A stretch of DNA of 64,000 nt from Halobacterium rubrum. Lineage in GTDB: Archaea > Halobacteriota > Halobacteria > Halobacteriales > Halobacteriaceae. Shown piece by piece: positions 17,161-24,783 of the stretch. The notes beneath the pieces are model-generated. The model did not search any database. It was not told the origin of the DNA and worked only from the letters and a program-made list of their open reading frames with translations. Location: positions 434,001 through 498,000 of the forward strand of contig NZ_JAJQQZ010000003.1 of NCBI RefSeq assembly GCF_021729015.1. The letters are read 5' to 3'. Numbering within the stretch: position 1 is the stretch's first letter; each line of letters opens with the position of its first letter. Made by a program: the position numbers and the translations under genes.

Positions 17161-17664
17161 GTGTCGATGGCAGCTAGCGCCCACGCGAGTGCCCGATGCG
17201 GGTGCACCGACCCAGCGGACTGTGTCGACCGACGTACCGGCCGGTACCTGACCGCAGTTTACTGGCTCGAGGCCGCCGCCGACGACGGCCAGCGCGAGTA
17301 CGTCAGGACGGGCGCCGTCGGCGAGCGCCTCGGCGTCACCCCCGCGACGGTCACGGAGATGTTCGACCGGCTCGCCGCCGACGGCCTCGTCACCTACGAG
17401 AAACACGTCGGCGTCGCGCTCACCGACCGCGGCGAGACCGTCGGCAGCGAACTCGCGTGGCGGCAGTGCGTCGTCCGGACGTTCTTCGCGTCCGAACTCG
17501 GCGTCGAGTTCGACGCCGGCGACGGCTACCAGTTCGGCTACGTGCTCCCGGACCACGGCGTCGAGGAACTCTGCGCGCTCGTCGACCACCCCGGTGGAGA
17601 CTGCTGTGGGGGCGGTGACGAGATGGAGGCGACGGACTGCCGGTGTGTCACTCGGGCGGACTGA
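17161..17664 (+). CDS. DtxR-family transcriptional regulator with Cys clusters
   Basis: A 167-residue regulator. A Cys-bearing tail (C13, C15, C21) precedes a DtxR-type winged helix: TGRYLTAVYWLEAA, VRTGAVGERLGVTPATVTEM (recognition helix near residues 60-70) and DGLVTYEKHVGVALTDRGET. In the dimerisation part, where DtxR has ACRWEHVMSDEVERRL, it reads GYQFGYVLPDHGVEEL, so the usual Cys, Glu and His metal ligands are absent. C103, C138, C148, C149, C160 and C162 are additional. It may sense thiols, an Fe-S cluster or a different metal. A GTG at 17161 and an ATG at 17167 are both possible starts. The 208 bases upstream hold no other gene. Confidence 0.85.
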   Translation: MSMAASAHASARCGCTDPADCVDRRTGRYLTAVYWLEAAADDGQREYVRTGAVGERLGVTPATVTEMFDRLAADGLVTYEKHVGVALTDRGETVGSELAWRQCVVRTFFASELGVEFDAGDGYQFGYVLPDHGVEELCALVDHPGGDCCGGGDEMEATDCRCVTRAD

Positions 17665-17729
17665 CACCGCCGAGGCGAACACCTCCGGGTGCGAGCACAA
17701 GGGCGTCCGGGAGCTACCACCGGGTAGCG

Positions 17730-18611
17730 ATGGGTCAGGAGACCGCCGAGACGACAGTCGCCGTCGAGTGGGCGCGGGCGACCGACCAGCCGCCGGACCC
17801 CGTCGTCGCGGCGGCGCCCTACCTCGAACTCGCGCTCGAACACCCGGAGCTGGACGCGACACACGCCGACGGCCAGTTCTTCCCCGACGCCGTCCCCTAC
17901 CGCACAGGCGACGAGGCGAGAGTGTTCTACTGGCGGTCCGTGCTGGCCGACGACGCCGCCGGGTCCGGTACGCCGGGCGCGTTCTGGGCGACCACGCACG
18001 AGCTCCGCGCGCTCGGCGCCGGGACGGGTGGGCTCGCGGGTCCACAGCTCCTCGTCCGCGACGGTGACGTCCACGAAGTCGTGGTCGACGGCACCGTCGC
18101 TGGCGACTCCACGATTGCCCGGGTCCGGGGATACTCCTCGCCCAGCGTGGCTGTCCACTCGTTGGACGCCGACTCGGCGACTGTCGCTGCCGGCGACGAG
18201 ACGGTGCCCGTGGCGGCCGGCGAGACGACCACGGTGACGCTGCCGAGTCAGTCGGTCCGGCCGGCCGACGGCAGTGAGCCGGTCGCGGTCACTCCCGTGC
18301 TCCGAATCCGGTTCCCGGGCGTCCGAACCGTCTACCACCCGCCAGCGGGCAGCGGGAGCGCGGTGTTCCCGTCGTTCGGACTGGACCTCGCCGGGCTCCC
18401 CGACCCCGTTTCTGTGCCGACCGAGCACGGCGAACTGAACCACGGCGCGCTCGCGGACGCCCTCGGCGTCGACCTCGACGACCGCCCGTACGCCGAGCGC
18501 ACGCTCTGGCAGGCGTTCGCGTACGCCGCCTTCGACCCGCACCGCGACGACCCGCCGCGGCTCCGCCAGACCGACGAGGGCCTGCTGGTCGTCGCCAACC
18601 CCGTGACGTAG
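17730..18611 (+). CDS. Hypothetical protein, beta-rich
   Basis: A 293-residue acidic protein with no family that I recognise. It has no signal peptide or membrane helix. Strand-rich middle (VAAGDETVPVAAGETTTVTL) and ARVFYWRSVLADDAAGSGTPGAFWATTHELRA are its main recognisable textures, and HPEL/HADGQFFPDAVPYRTGDEAR near the start resembles a substrate-binding loop. I chose the ATG at 17730, which avoids overlap with the regulator gene and follows a clean spacer; the frame is open back to 17643 but that part is Pro/Arg-rich and unlike the rest. Confidence 0.6.
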   Translation: MGQETAETTVAVEWARATDQPPDPVVAAAPYLELALEHPELDATHADGQFFPDAVPYRTGDEARVFYWRSVLADDAAGSGTPGAFWATTHELRALGAGTGGLAGPQLLVRDGDVHEVVVDGTVAGDSTIARVRGYSSPSVAVHSLDADSATVAAGDETVPVAAGETTTVTLPSQSVRPADGSEPVAVTPVLRIRFPGVRTVYHPPAGSGSAVFPSFGLDLAGLPDPVSVPTEHGELNHGALADALGVDLDDRPYAERTLWQAFAYAAFDPHRDDPPRLRQTDEGLLVVANPVT

Positions 18612-18669
18612 CGCAACCCGAATCGATTCGGCCGAGGCCCTACTCGCGTGGGGCGTCTCCTCCCGAGTG

Positions 18670-19725
18670 ATGCAGACCGCCATCGACGTCACCGAGACCG
18701 ACCGGTCGGAGCGCCGCCAGCGCGTCTTCGAGGAGCTCGACGCCGTCGACGACGGCGAGTCGCTCGTCGTCGTCGCCGACGAGGACCCACACCCGACGCT
18801 CCGCCAGTACGGCGTACTCCGGGCCCCCGAGGTGGACGTGACCTACGAGCAGGACGGCCCCGACGAGTGGAAGCTCCGCGCGACCAGGCGGGCCCCGGAT
18901 GACGAGCGGGCCGACGACGAGCTCCCGGCGTTCGACGTCCGCGAGATGCCGCCGCGGCGCCGACACACCGTGCTGACGGAGACCTTCGAGCTGCTCGAAC
19001 CCGGCGAGGGGTTCGTGCTCGTCAACGACCACGACCCCGAGCCGCTGTACCACGAGCTCCAGTCCGTCCACGGGGACGTCGTCGGCTGGTCCTACGAGCG
19101 GGAGGACCCCGGCGAGTGGCGGGTCGAGATTTCGCGCACGGGCGCCTCCGAGAGCGACGACGAAGACGACGGAGCGACCGCGACGTTCGACGTCCGGGAG
19201 ATTCCGAAGCCGGACCGCCACCCGACCATCCACCACCGCTACGGCGGCCTGGCGGCGGGCGACAGCCTCGACGTCGTCGCACCCCACGAACCGAAGCCGC
19301 TGCGCCGCGAGTTCGAAGAACAGTACGGCGAGGACGCCTTCGGCTGGGAGATTCGCGAGCGCGAACCCGGGGAGGTCCGCGTGCGCGTTACGAAGCAGCC
19401 CGACGCTGCCGACGTCGACGACGATTCGGGCGACGAAGGTGACGGTGAACTGACCGTCGCTCACGAGCTCGACGTCCGGGACCGCCCGCCCGCACAGCGC
19501 CACGACGCCATCTTCGAGGCCTACGAGGACCTCGACGCCGGCGAGGGGTTCGTACTCGTCAACGACCACGACCCGAAGCCGCTGTACCACCAGTTCGAGG
19601 CCGAGGCCGGCCCCGAGTTCCACTGGTCCTACCGCGCGAAAGACCCCGGCGAGTTCCGGGTGCTCGTCGGGAAGGAGGCGGGAGCTGGCACAGCGCCCGA
19701 CGAGACCGTCGACGCGCCGTTCTGA
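18670..19725 (+). CDS. Tandem DUF2249 protein, four repeats
   Basis: A 351-residue protein built from four related units of about 75-85 residues. Repeats two to four each begin with a FDVREMP/FDVREIP/LDVRDRP block, continue with RHxxI...EGFVLVNDHDPxPLYHxF, and end with WxYRxxDPGExRV. The first unit (from about residue 8) keeps the same plan but is more diverged. DUF2249 domains share the TusA-like fold and occur near nitrite/NO-handling and low-oxygen genes. Variable acidic linkers separate the units. A GTG three bases before the ATG is an alternative start. No operon partner is close. Confidence 0.85.
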   Translation: MQTAIDVTETDRSERRQRVFEELDAVDDGESLVVVADEDPHPTLRQYGVLRAPEVDVTYEQDGPDEWKLRATRRAPDDERADDELPAFDVREMPPRRRHTVLTETFELLEPGEGFVLVNDHDPEPLYHELQSVHGDVVGWSYEREDPGEWRVEISRTGASESDDEDDGATATFDVREIPKPDRHPTIHHRYGGLAAGDSLDVVAPHEPKPLRREFEEQYGEDAFGWEIREREPGEVRVRVTKQPDAADVDDDSGDEGDGELTVAHELDVRDRPPAQRHDAIFEAYEDLDAGEGFVLVNDHDPKPLYHQFEAEAGPEFHWSYRAKDPGEFRVLVGKEAGAGTAPDETVDAPF

Positions 19726-19731
19726 GCGCGG

Positions 19732-19839
19732 CTACGTCACGTCGAGCGCGCGCCCGCAATCCGGGCACTCCTCGGTGACGACGGTCACCTGCGCGTCACA
19801 GTCCGGGCAGTGCTCGCGGTAGCAGGCGCGATCTCCCAT
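19732..19839 (-). CDS. 35-residue zinc-ribbon microprotein
   Basis: ATG at 19839 to TAG at 19732. The peptide has two CPDC knuckles (HCPDCDAQ and ECPDCGRA) separated by 10 residues, a complete zinc-ribbon arrangement, with an additional Cys at position 6. Tiny zinc-finger proteins of this kind are widespread in haloarchaea and have been linked to biofilm and stress regulation in some cases. It converges with the DUF2249 gene, whose stop is only 6 bases away. The cysteine spacing is what makes the frame credible. Confidence 0.65.
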   Translation of the reverse strand: MGDRACYREHCPDCDAQVTVVTEECPDCGRALDVT

Positions 19840-19904
19840 GCCCGCGACTATCGGCAGCCGACGACAAAGTCGTTGCTCCGACCGGGGCTGGGACGGACAC
19901 CGGG

Positions 19905-20354
19905 TCACTTCACTGTCGACTCGTCCGCCCCCGACCCGGCCGCCTGTTGCTGGAGCCAGTCGAACTGGCTCTCGAGTTCCTTGCGGCGCTGGCGCTTGAT
20001 GACCGTCGCGTCGAGTACGTCGCCCAGCACGGGGACGTCCAGCGAGAAGTCCGTCGTCGCGGTCACGACCGAGGCGTCGCCGCCCATGGCCGGGTCGACG
20101 GTGTAGGTGGTCGACATCTCGTCGAACAGCCCCTCCGTCTGGACGTACGCCAGGTCGGCGTCCGGGTCGTCGACGACCTCGAGGGTGAGTTCGAGGGTCA
20201 TGATGCCGACCTGGTTGCCGACCTCGACGGTGTCGCCGTCGACGGCGACCTCGTCGAACCCCGAGGCTTCCACGAACGGTTCGAGCCGGCCGAGGGCGTC
20301 CCGGACGCTAGCCGGCTGGGCGTCCACGGTCCGCTCGACGGTGACTGTCTGCAT
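19905..20354 (-). CDS. SRPBCC (START-like) family protein
   Basis: A 149-residue protein with the polyketide-cyclase/START-like pattern: MQTVTVERTVDAQPASVRDA at the start (first strand and helix), alternating strands through the middle (VGIMTLELTLEVV, ADLAYVQTEG), and a long C-terminal helix (IKRQRRKELESQFDWLQQQA). Such proteins bind hydrophobic ligands. Ligand unknown. ATG at 20354 begins the domain; the upstream frame to 20414 is not domain-like. Confidence 0.82.
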   Translation of the reverse strand: MQTVTVERTVDAQPASVRDALGRLEPFVEASGFDEVAVDGDTVEVGNQVGIMTLELTLEVVDDPDADLAYVQTEGLFDEMSTTYTVDPAMGGDASVVTATTDFSLDVPVLGDVLDATVIKRQRRKELESQFDWLQQQAAGSGADESTVK

Positions 20355-20460
20355 CGTGTCCGGTTGTTCGCGGCCACCCCCTAACCAGTGTCGGGCGAAT
20401 ATGTGCGCGAGCACCCCTTTGTTTCGGTCGCCCTAATCCTCGGGCGGGTGAGGACTCCAG

Positions 20461-21468
20461 ATGGCACAACAGGGACAGCGGACGTCCACGGCGCTCGCCG
20501 ACGACCTCTTCGACAAGTACGTGCTCCCGAAGGCGGCGCTCGCCATCATCCTGGCCGCGTCGCTGGCCGGCACCGCTGTCTCCCTGCGCCTGTCGGGAGA
20601 CTGGTCGCTGCTGGCCGCGGGCGCGACGTGGCTGTACCTCGTCGCGCTCGGCGTGCTCACCGGCGGCTTGCTGTGGAAGCACGGCTTCGTCCGGCCGGCA
20701 GACCTCGAGACCGGCGCCGACGAGTACTGCGCCCAGATGTACGGTCGCTACGACCGGTTCGCCGCGGCGTCGCTGGCCGTCGTGCTCGCCGCCGGCGTGG
20801 CCGTACTCTGGCGGTACCGCTCGGCTGGGATCGACCCCCTGCTCGTCGGGAGTCTCGGCGCGTCGCTGCTCGTGCTGGGTGCGGCGGGGAGCGCGCAGGT
20901 CGCGCGCTCGCAGCCAGTCGACCGCCAGTTCCGGCACCCGCTGGGGGTGCTCGCGCTCGCCGCCGCCGTCGCCGCCGTCGCGCTCACGGCGGCAGCCGAG
21001 GTAGCGCTGCGGTCTGGCAGCCTCGCCGCCGTCGCCGTGCGCGCGCTGCACCTGCTGTCGTTCTCGGTCTGGGTCGGCGGCGCCGTCTGGAACATCTTCG
21101 CCGCCGTCCCCACCGGCCAGGAGTACCCGACGCCCGAGGTCGTGCGGGCCGCCGGCGAACAGCTCGAGCGGTTCCGGTGGGCGGTCCGGTTCGTCATCCC
21201 GACGATTCTGTTCACCGGCCTCTACCAGGCCGTCGACGGGCTCGGCGTCGCTGCGGCGACGTACGTGGGGTCGCTACTCGGTCTCGCCGTGCTGTCGAAA
21301 CTCGGGCTGATCGGCGTGCTCTTCGCCATCTTCAAGCTCTGCCCGATGTGGCGGGCGTGCTCGCCCATCGACGGAGTGTGTGACCTCGCGCACGCCGACG
21401 ACGGTGCGGACACCGCCGACAGCGAAACGACGGCCACCACGACGACGACAGGCGAGGCAGATGACTAG
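20461..21468 (+). CDS. CopD-like membrane protein
   Basis: A 335-residue protein with about eight hydrophobic helices. The helix with LHLLSFSVWVGGAVWNIFAA near residue 200 has the His/Trp/Gly pattern of CopD/cytochrome-b-like membrane proteins. After the last helix is a Cys-bearing motif, KLCPMWRACSPIDGVCDLAH, then an acidic Thr-rich tail. It could carry heme or copper; this is not proven. Its last 8 bases overlap the start of a TusA-like gene that in turn overlaps an FmdE-like gene, so the three are translated together. Confidence 0.75.
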   Translation: MAQQGQRTSTALADDLFDKYVLPKAALAIILAASLAGTAVSLRLSGDWSLLAAGATWLYLVALGVLTGGLLWKHGFVRPADLETGADEYCAQMYGRYDRFAAASLAVVLAAGVAVLWRYRSAGIDPLLVGSLGASLLVLGAAGSAQVARSQPVDRQFRHPLGVLALAAAVAAVALTAAAEVALRSGSLAAVAVRALHLLSFSVWVGGAVWNIFAAVPTGQEYPTPEVVRAAGEQLERFRWAVRFVIPTILFTGLYQAVDGLGVAAATYVGSLLGLAVLSKLGLIGVLFAIFKLCPMWRACSPIDGVCDLAHADDGADTADSETTATTTTTGEADD

Positions 21469-21772
21469 CCACCAGCCACCGGAGTCCCTGCCGGACGTCG
21501 AGCCGGACCGGACCGTCGACAACCGCGGCCGGGGCTGTGCGAACGGCATCGTACGCGTGCAGCGCGCGCTCGAAGACCTGCCCGACGGGGCGGTCCTCGA
21601 GATCGTGAGCACGGACCGGCGCGCGAAACAGGAGTACCCGAAGCTCGCCGCCCAGACCGCCCACGACCTGCTGGGCGTCGAGAGCGAGCGCAGCGGCATC
21701 GTCAGCAAACAGTACACGACCTACCTGCGGATTCACGACGACGACGCGGCCGACGACATCCACCATGAGTGA
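21461..21772 (+). CDS. TusA-like protein with altered CPxP motif
   Basis: A 103-residue protein with the TusA/SirA fold: VDNRGRGCANGIVRVQRALE, GAVLEIVSTDRRAKQEYPKL, then a final strand ending KQYTTYLRI. TusA proteins carry a persulfide on the Cys of a CPxP motif. Here the Cys is kept but followed by ANG, so the neighbouring prolines are lost. It may still relay sulfur or may act only in binding. The ATG overlaps the CopD-like stop by 8 bases and its own stop overlaps the FmdE-like start by 8 bases. Confidence 0.75.
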   Translation: MTSHQPPESLPDVEPDRTVDNRGRGCANGIVRVQRALEDLPDGAVLEIVSTDRRAKQEYPKLAAQTAHDLLGVESERSGIVSKQYTTYLRIHDDDAADDIHHE

Positions 21773-22484
21773 CAGCGCTCCGACGACAGCGTCGACGCAC
21801 AGCGACACGAACGAGACCGGGCGAGCGGCCACAGACGCCGACACCACGCCGTGGCAGCGGCTGGCCGACGCGGACCCGATTCGCGTCCGCGACCCGCTGG
21901 CGGAAGTCCTCGGGATGGTACCGGAGGGCGAGCCGCTGGTCGTGACGTTCCCCGAGGTCGCGAAGGCCGCCGGGCACGCGTGTCCGGCGGTCGCGGGCGC
22001 ATACCGCGCGACCCAGCTCGCGCTGGACGAACTGTATCCGGAGTCCACGCCGGTCCGGTCGGAGGTATCGGTGCGGGTCGGCGGCGAGCCCGAGCAGCCG
22101 GGCCTCGGGCCGATGGCGAACGTGATTCGGCACGTCACGGGCGCCGCCGACGAGACGGGGTTCGCCGGCTTCGGCGGGTACGGCGGCCGCGACGACCTGC
22201 TCTCGTTCGGCGAGGTGCCGGGGCCGGGGCGGTCGTTCGCATTCACGCGCGAGGACACCGACGAGACCGTCCGGGTGTCGTTCGACCCGTCGGCGACCGG
22301 CGTCGACCCCGAGGACGGCGGCGGGAGCCCGATGCAGGCCGTCGGGAAGCTCGTGGCGGGCGAGGCGTCCGACGCGGAGCGCGAGCAGTTCTACGACCAG
22401 TGGCACGGTCGCGTACAGCGCGTGCTCGAGGCACCGGCCGGTGACGGCAGCCCGTTCACGCTGGAGCGCGCCAGCGAGAGCTGA
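21765..22484 (+). CDS. FmdE-like domain protein
   Basis: A 239-residue protein. After a variable 40-residue leader, FPEVAKAAGHACPAVAGAYR matches the signature GHxCP of the FmdE family (formylmethanofuran dehydrogenase subunit E, whose fold binds metal through such His/Cys). RDDLLSFGEVPGPGRSFAF is a further conserved-looking stretch. Halobacterium does not make methane, so an unrelated metal- or sulfur-linked function is expected. It is the last gene of the CopD/TusA/FmdE-like operon. Confidence 0.7.
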   Translation: MSDSAPTTASTHSDTNETGRAATDADTTPWQRLADADPIRVRDPLAEVLGMVPEGEPLVVTFPEVAKAAGHACPAVAGAYRATQLALDELYPESTPVRSEVSVRVGGEPEQPGLGPMANVIRHVTGAADETGFAGFGGYGGRDDLLSFGEVPGPGRSFAFTREDTDETVRVSFDPSATGVDPEDGGGSPMQAVGKLVAGEASDAEREQFYDQWHGRVQRVLEAPAGDGSPFTLERASES

Positions 22485-22611
22485 CCGACTGCGCCGACGC
22501 GATTTCTGCGCCGCTGGTGAGACAGTCGACAGCTGTGGGTCCAGCGGACCGTCGTCGTTTATCCGACGCGAACCGAAGGCGTTCGGCGTCAGGTACTCCC
22601 CCCGCAGCGTT

Positions 22612-22625
22612 TTGGGTTAACCTAA
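22612..22625. promoter_or_regulatory. DtxR-type operator abutting the Bat-like regulator gene
   Basis: TTGGGTTAACCTAA differs by one base from TTAGG-N4-CCTAA and belongs to a wider near-palindrome (TTTTGGGTTAACCTAAAA, 22610-22627) that runs into the ATG at 22627. A protein bound here would cover the transcription start. Confidence 0.6.
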
Positions 22626-22626
22626 A

Positions 22627-23286
22627 ATGGTCCAGGCGTCGCTGACGCTGACGGTCCCCGAACAGACGTGGATTGGCACGGTCTCCCGGCAGTACCCCGA
22701 CGCGCGCTTCCAGGTGCGGTCCGCGCAGTCCTGTGACGGCCTCGGCGTCGGCTTCGTCGAGCTGTACGCCGACGACCCCACTCGCATCTGCGAGGACATC
22801 ACAGGCTACGAGGACGTCCACGCGGTAGAGGTGTTCCACGAGGACGACGACCGCGCAGTCGTCCAGATCGAGGCCGACGCCCCCATCCTCCTCCGGGTGC
22901 TCGACCGCACCGGTGTCCCCGTGGAGATGCCCTTCGAAATCGCCGACGGCGAGGTCGACTGGGAGGTCACCACGACGCGGAACCGGCTGTCGGATCTCGC
23001 GGCCGAACTGGACCGCTCGGAGGTCGGGTACATGGTCGAGCACATCCGCGACGAGACGAGTTTCGACGCCGTGCTCACGGACCGCCAGCAGGAGGTCCTG
23101 AACGCCGCCATCGACGCCGGCTACTACGACTCGCCGCGAGAGTGCACACAGGAGGAGCTGGCCGCCGAGCTCGAGATGGCGAAGTCGACGTGCAGCGAGA
23201 TTCTGCACCGCGCCGAGGAGCGCGTCGTCAAGCAGTTCACCGACGGCGACCAGCCCGCGTTCACCGACCGCGTGCTGTCGGCCTGA
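22627..23286 (+). CDS. Bat-type HTH transcriptional regulator
   Basis: A 219-residue haloarchaeal regulator of the bacterio-opsin-activator group. The first 150 residues are the family's ligand-like N-terminal part, and residues 155-215 are the HTH_10 domain: LTDRQQEVLNAAIDAGYYDS, CTQEELAAELEMAKSTCSEI (recognition helix) and LHRAEERVVKQF. Targets are unknown. A near-perfect DtxR-type operator touches the start codon, so this gene is likely part of an iron or manganese regulatory cascade. It lies 142 bases after the FmdE-like gene; that gap contains only promoter sequence. Confidence 0.88.
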   Translation: MVQASLTLTVPEQTWIGTVSRQYPDARFQVRSAQSCDGLGVGFVELYADDPTRICEDITGYEDVHAVEVFHEDDDRAVVQIEADAPILLRVLDRTGVPVEMPFEIADGEVDWEVTTTRNRLSDLAAELDRSEVGYMVEHIRDETSFDAVLTDRQQEVLNAAIDAGYYDSPRECTQEELAAELEMAKSTCSEILHRAEERVVKQFTDGDQPAFTDRVLSA

Positions 23287-23336
23287 GAATCGGTTCGCGA
23301 CCGGACTTATGGTTCGTGACGCCGTACTGACAGGCG

Positions 23337-23810
23337 ATGCTCTCGACAGGCGACACCGCCCCGACGTTCGACGCGACGCTCGGCACGACCGACCACGAGG
23401 ACTTCTCGCTGTCCGAACGCCTCGGCGACGGCCCGGTCGTCCTCGCCTTCTTCCCGGGCGCGTTCACGCCGCCGTGCACGAACGAGATGGTCGCGCTCCA
23501 GGACCACCTCGACGAGTTCGAGGCCGCCGGCGCGACCGTCCTCGGCGTGAGCGCCGACTCCCCGTTCTGTCAGGGCGCCTTCCGGGACGAACACGAACTG
23601 GCGTTCGACCTCGTCAGCGACACCGCCGGCGACGCCATCCGCGCGTACGACCTCGAGATGGACCTCCCGGACCTCGGGCTGTACGGCGTCGCGAACCGCG
23701 CGGTGTTCGTGCTCGACGACGACGGCGAGGTCACCCACTCGTGGGTCGCCGACGACCCGACGAACGAGCCGGACTACGAGGAACTGCTGGACGCGGTCCG
23801 GGCGGCCTGA
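23337..23810 (+). CDS. Peroxiredoxin (AhpC/TSA-Bcp type)
   Basis: A 157-residue thiol peroxidase. FFPGAFTPPCTNEM places the peroxidatic Cys at residue 47 with the usual Thr/Pro environment, and SPFCQGAF places a second Cys at residue 78 that could resolve the sulfenic acid within the subunit. It reduces hydrogen peroxide or organic peroxides in the cytoplasm. The gene follows the Bat-like regulator after 50 bases, and linkage to metal stress is plausible. Its stop converges on the NlpC/P60 gene. Confidence 0.92.
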   Translation: MLSTGDTAPTFDATLGTTDHEDFSLSERLGDGPVVLAFFPGAFTPPCTNEMVALQDHLDEFEAAGATVLGVSADSPFCQGAFRDEHELAFDLVSDTAGDAIRAYDLEMDLPDLGLYGVANRAVFVLDDDGEVTHSWVADDPTNEPDYEELLDAVRAA

Positions 23811-23828
23811 CGCGAGCCCACGCTGTGC

Positions 23829-24761
23829 TCACAGCAGTCGTTTCGCGCACGCGAACGACTCGTCGAGGTCGGCGACGTAGCCGTCGTCAGCCGGGTCGAG
23901 GCTGTTCTCCGTGACTGCGTCTGCCGGTCCGTAGGCGTGGACGAACGACGAGCCGCCGGTGGCGACGGCGACGTGGCCCGGGAAGAACAAGAGGTCGCCC
24001 GCCGCCAGCGAGTCCCGGTCGACCGGGTCGCCCAGTGCGCGCTGCTGGTCGGCGTCCCGCGGCAGCGCGAGCCCGTGCCGGCGGTAGGCCTGCCAGACGA
24101 GCCCAGAGCAGTCGATGCCGTCGGTCGTGGTGCCGCCCCAGCGGTACGGCGTCCCGAGGTACTCGCGGGCGGCCGCGACGACCGACACACCGGTCGGCTC
24201 GCGGGGCGCCGCTGCGGCGTCCGAGTCGGCTTCCCCGCCAGTTCCGAACCTGAGTCGGCCGTCTCCGAGACGCTCGCAGTCTGTGCCCCGAGGGACGGTC
24301 ACGCCGTCGACGGACAGCTCGGCCGTCGTCAGGGCGTCGGTGGTCACGTCGACGGGGGTGGCGAGCACACCGTCTCGGACCCACCCGAGGTAGCCGTCGG
24401 GTGCGCGGACCCGGCGCCAGCCACCAGTCGCGTCGAACGCCGTCACCTCACAGCCGTACCGGAGCTCCGTCACGCGCTCGCCGTCGTGGGCGGGTGCATC
24501 CCGGACGGCGGCCACGCGCTCGCTGCACGTGGCCGGCTCGGCGTGCCGGGAGAGCACTGTCACCTCGCACTCGACGTGCGCCCCGGCCGCCTCCCGGGCC
24601 GCGCGGAGCGCGCGCTGGCGGAGTTCGGGCGTCGAGACTGCGCCGGTGAGCGCGGGCGGGTCGCCAGCGACCTCGAGGTCGAAGACGGCGACTCGGTCGT
24701 CCGGGGCGTGCCGGGTTCGGCAGCGCTGGACGGCGAGCCGGGCTCGTCGAGCGGCGTCCAT
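23829..24761 (-). CDS. NlpC/P60 family cysteine hydrolase with SH3-like region
   Basis: A 310-residue protein. The middle ([23 protein letters not shown]...GYLGWV) looks like a bacterial SH3 domain, and the C-terminal 120 residues are NlpC/P60: [20 protein letters not shown] with catalytic Cys218, PGHVAVATG with His263, and FVHAYG with His275. In bacteria these cut peptidoglycan-type gamma-glutamyl peptides; haloarchaea lack peptidoglycan, so the substrate may be an external peptide or a poly-gamma-glutamate-like material. I see no signal peptide at the ATG (24761), which suggests action in the cytoplasm, as in YkfC. Confidence 0.88.
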   Translation of the reverse strand: MDAARRARLAVQRCRTRHAPDDRVAVFDLEVAGDPPALTGAVSTPELRQRALRAAREAAGAHVECEVTVLSRHAEPATCSERVAAVRDAPAHDGERVTELRYGCEVTAFDATGGWRRVRAPDGYLGWVRDGVLATPVDVTTDALTTAELSVDGVTVPRGTDCERLGDGRLRFGTGGEADSDAAAAPREPTGVSVVAAAREYLGTPYRWGGTTTDGIDCSGLVWQAYRRHGLALPRDADQQRALGDPVDRDSLAAGDLLFFPGHVAVATGGSSFVHAYGPADAVTENSLDPADDGYVADLDESFACAKRLL

Positions 24762-24783
24762 GACGGGGTGTGGACGGCGCGCG

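Noticed and set aside
16977-17207. A 76-codon minus-strand frame before the DtxR-family gene; also checked for tRNA
   Set aside because: His/Arg/Trp-rich with no acidic bias, and no cloverleaf can be drawn with confidence.
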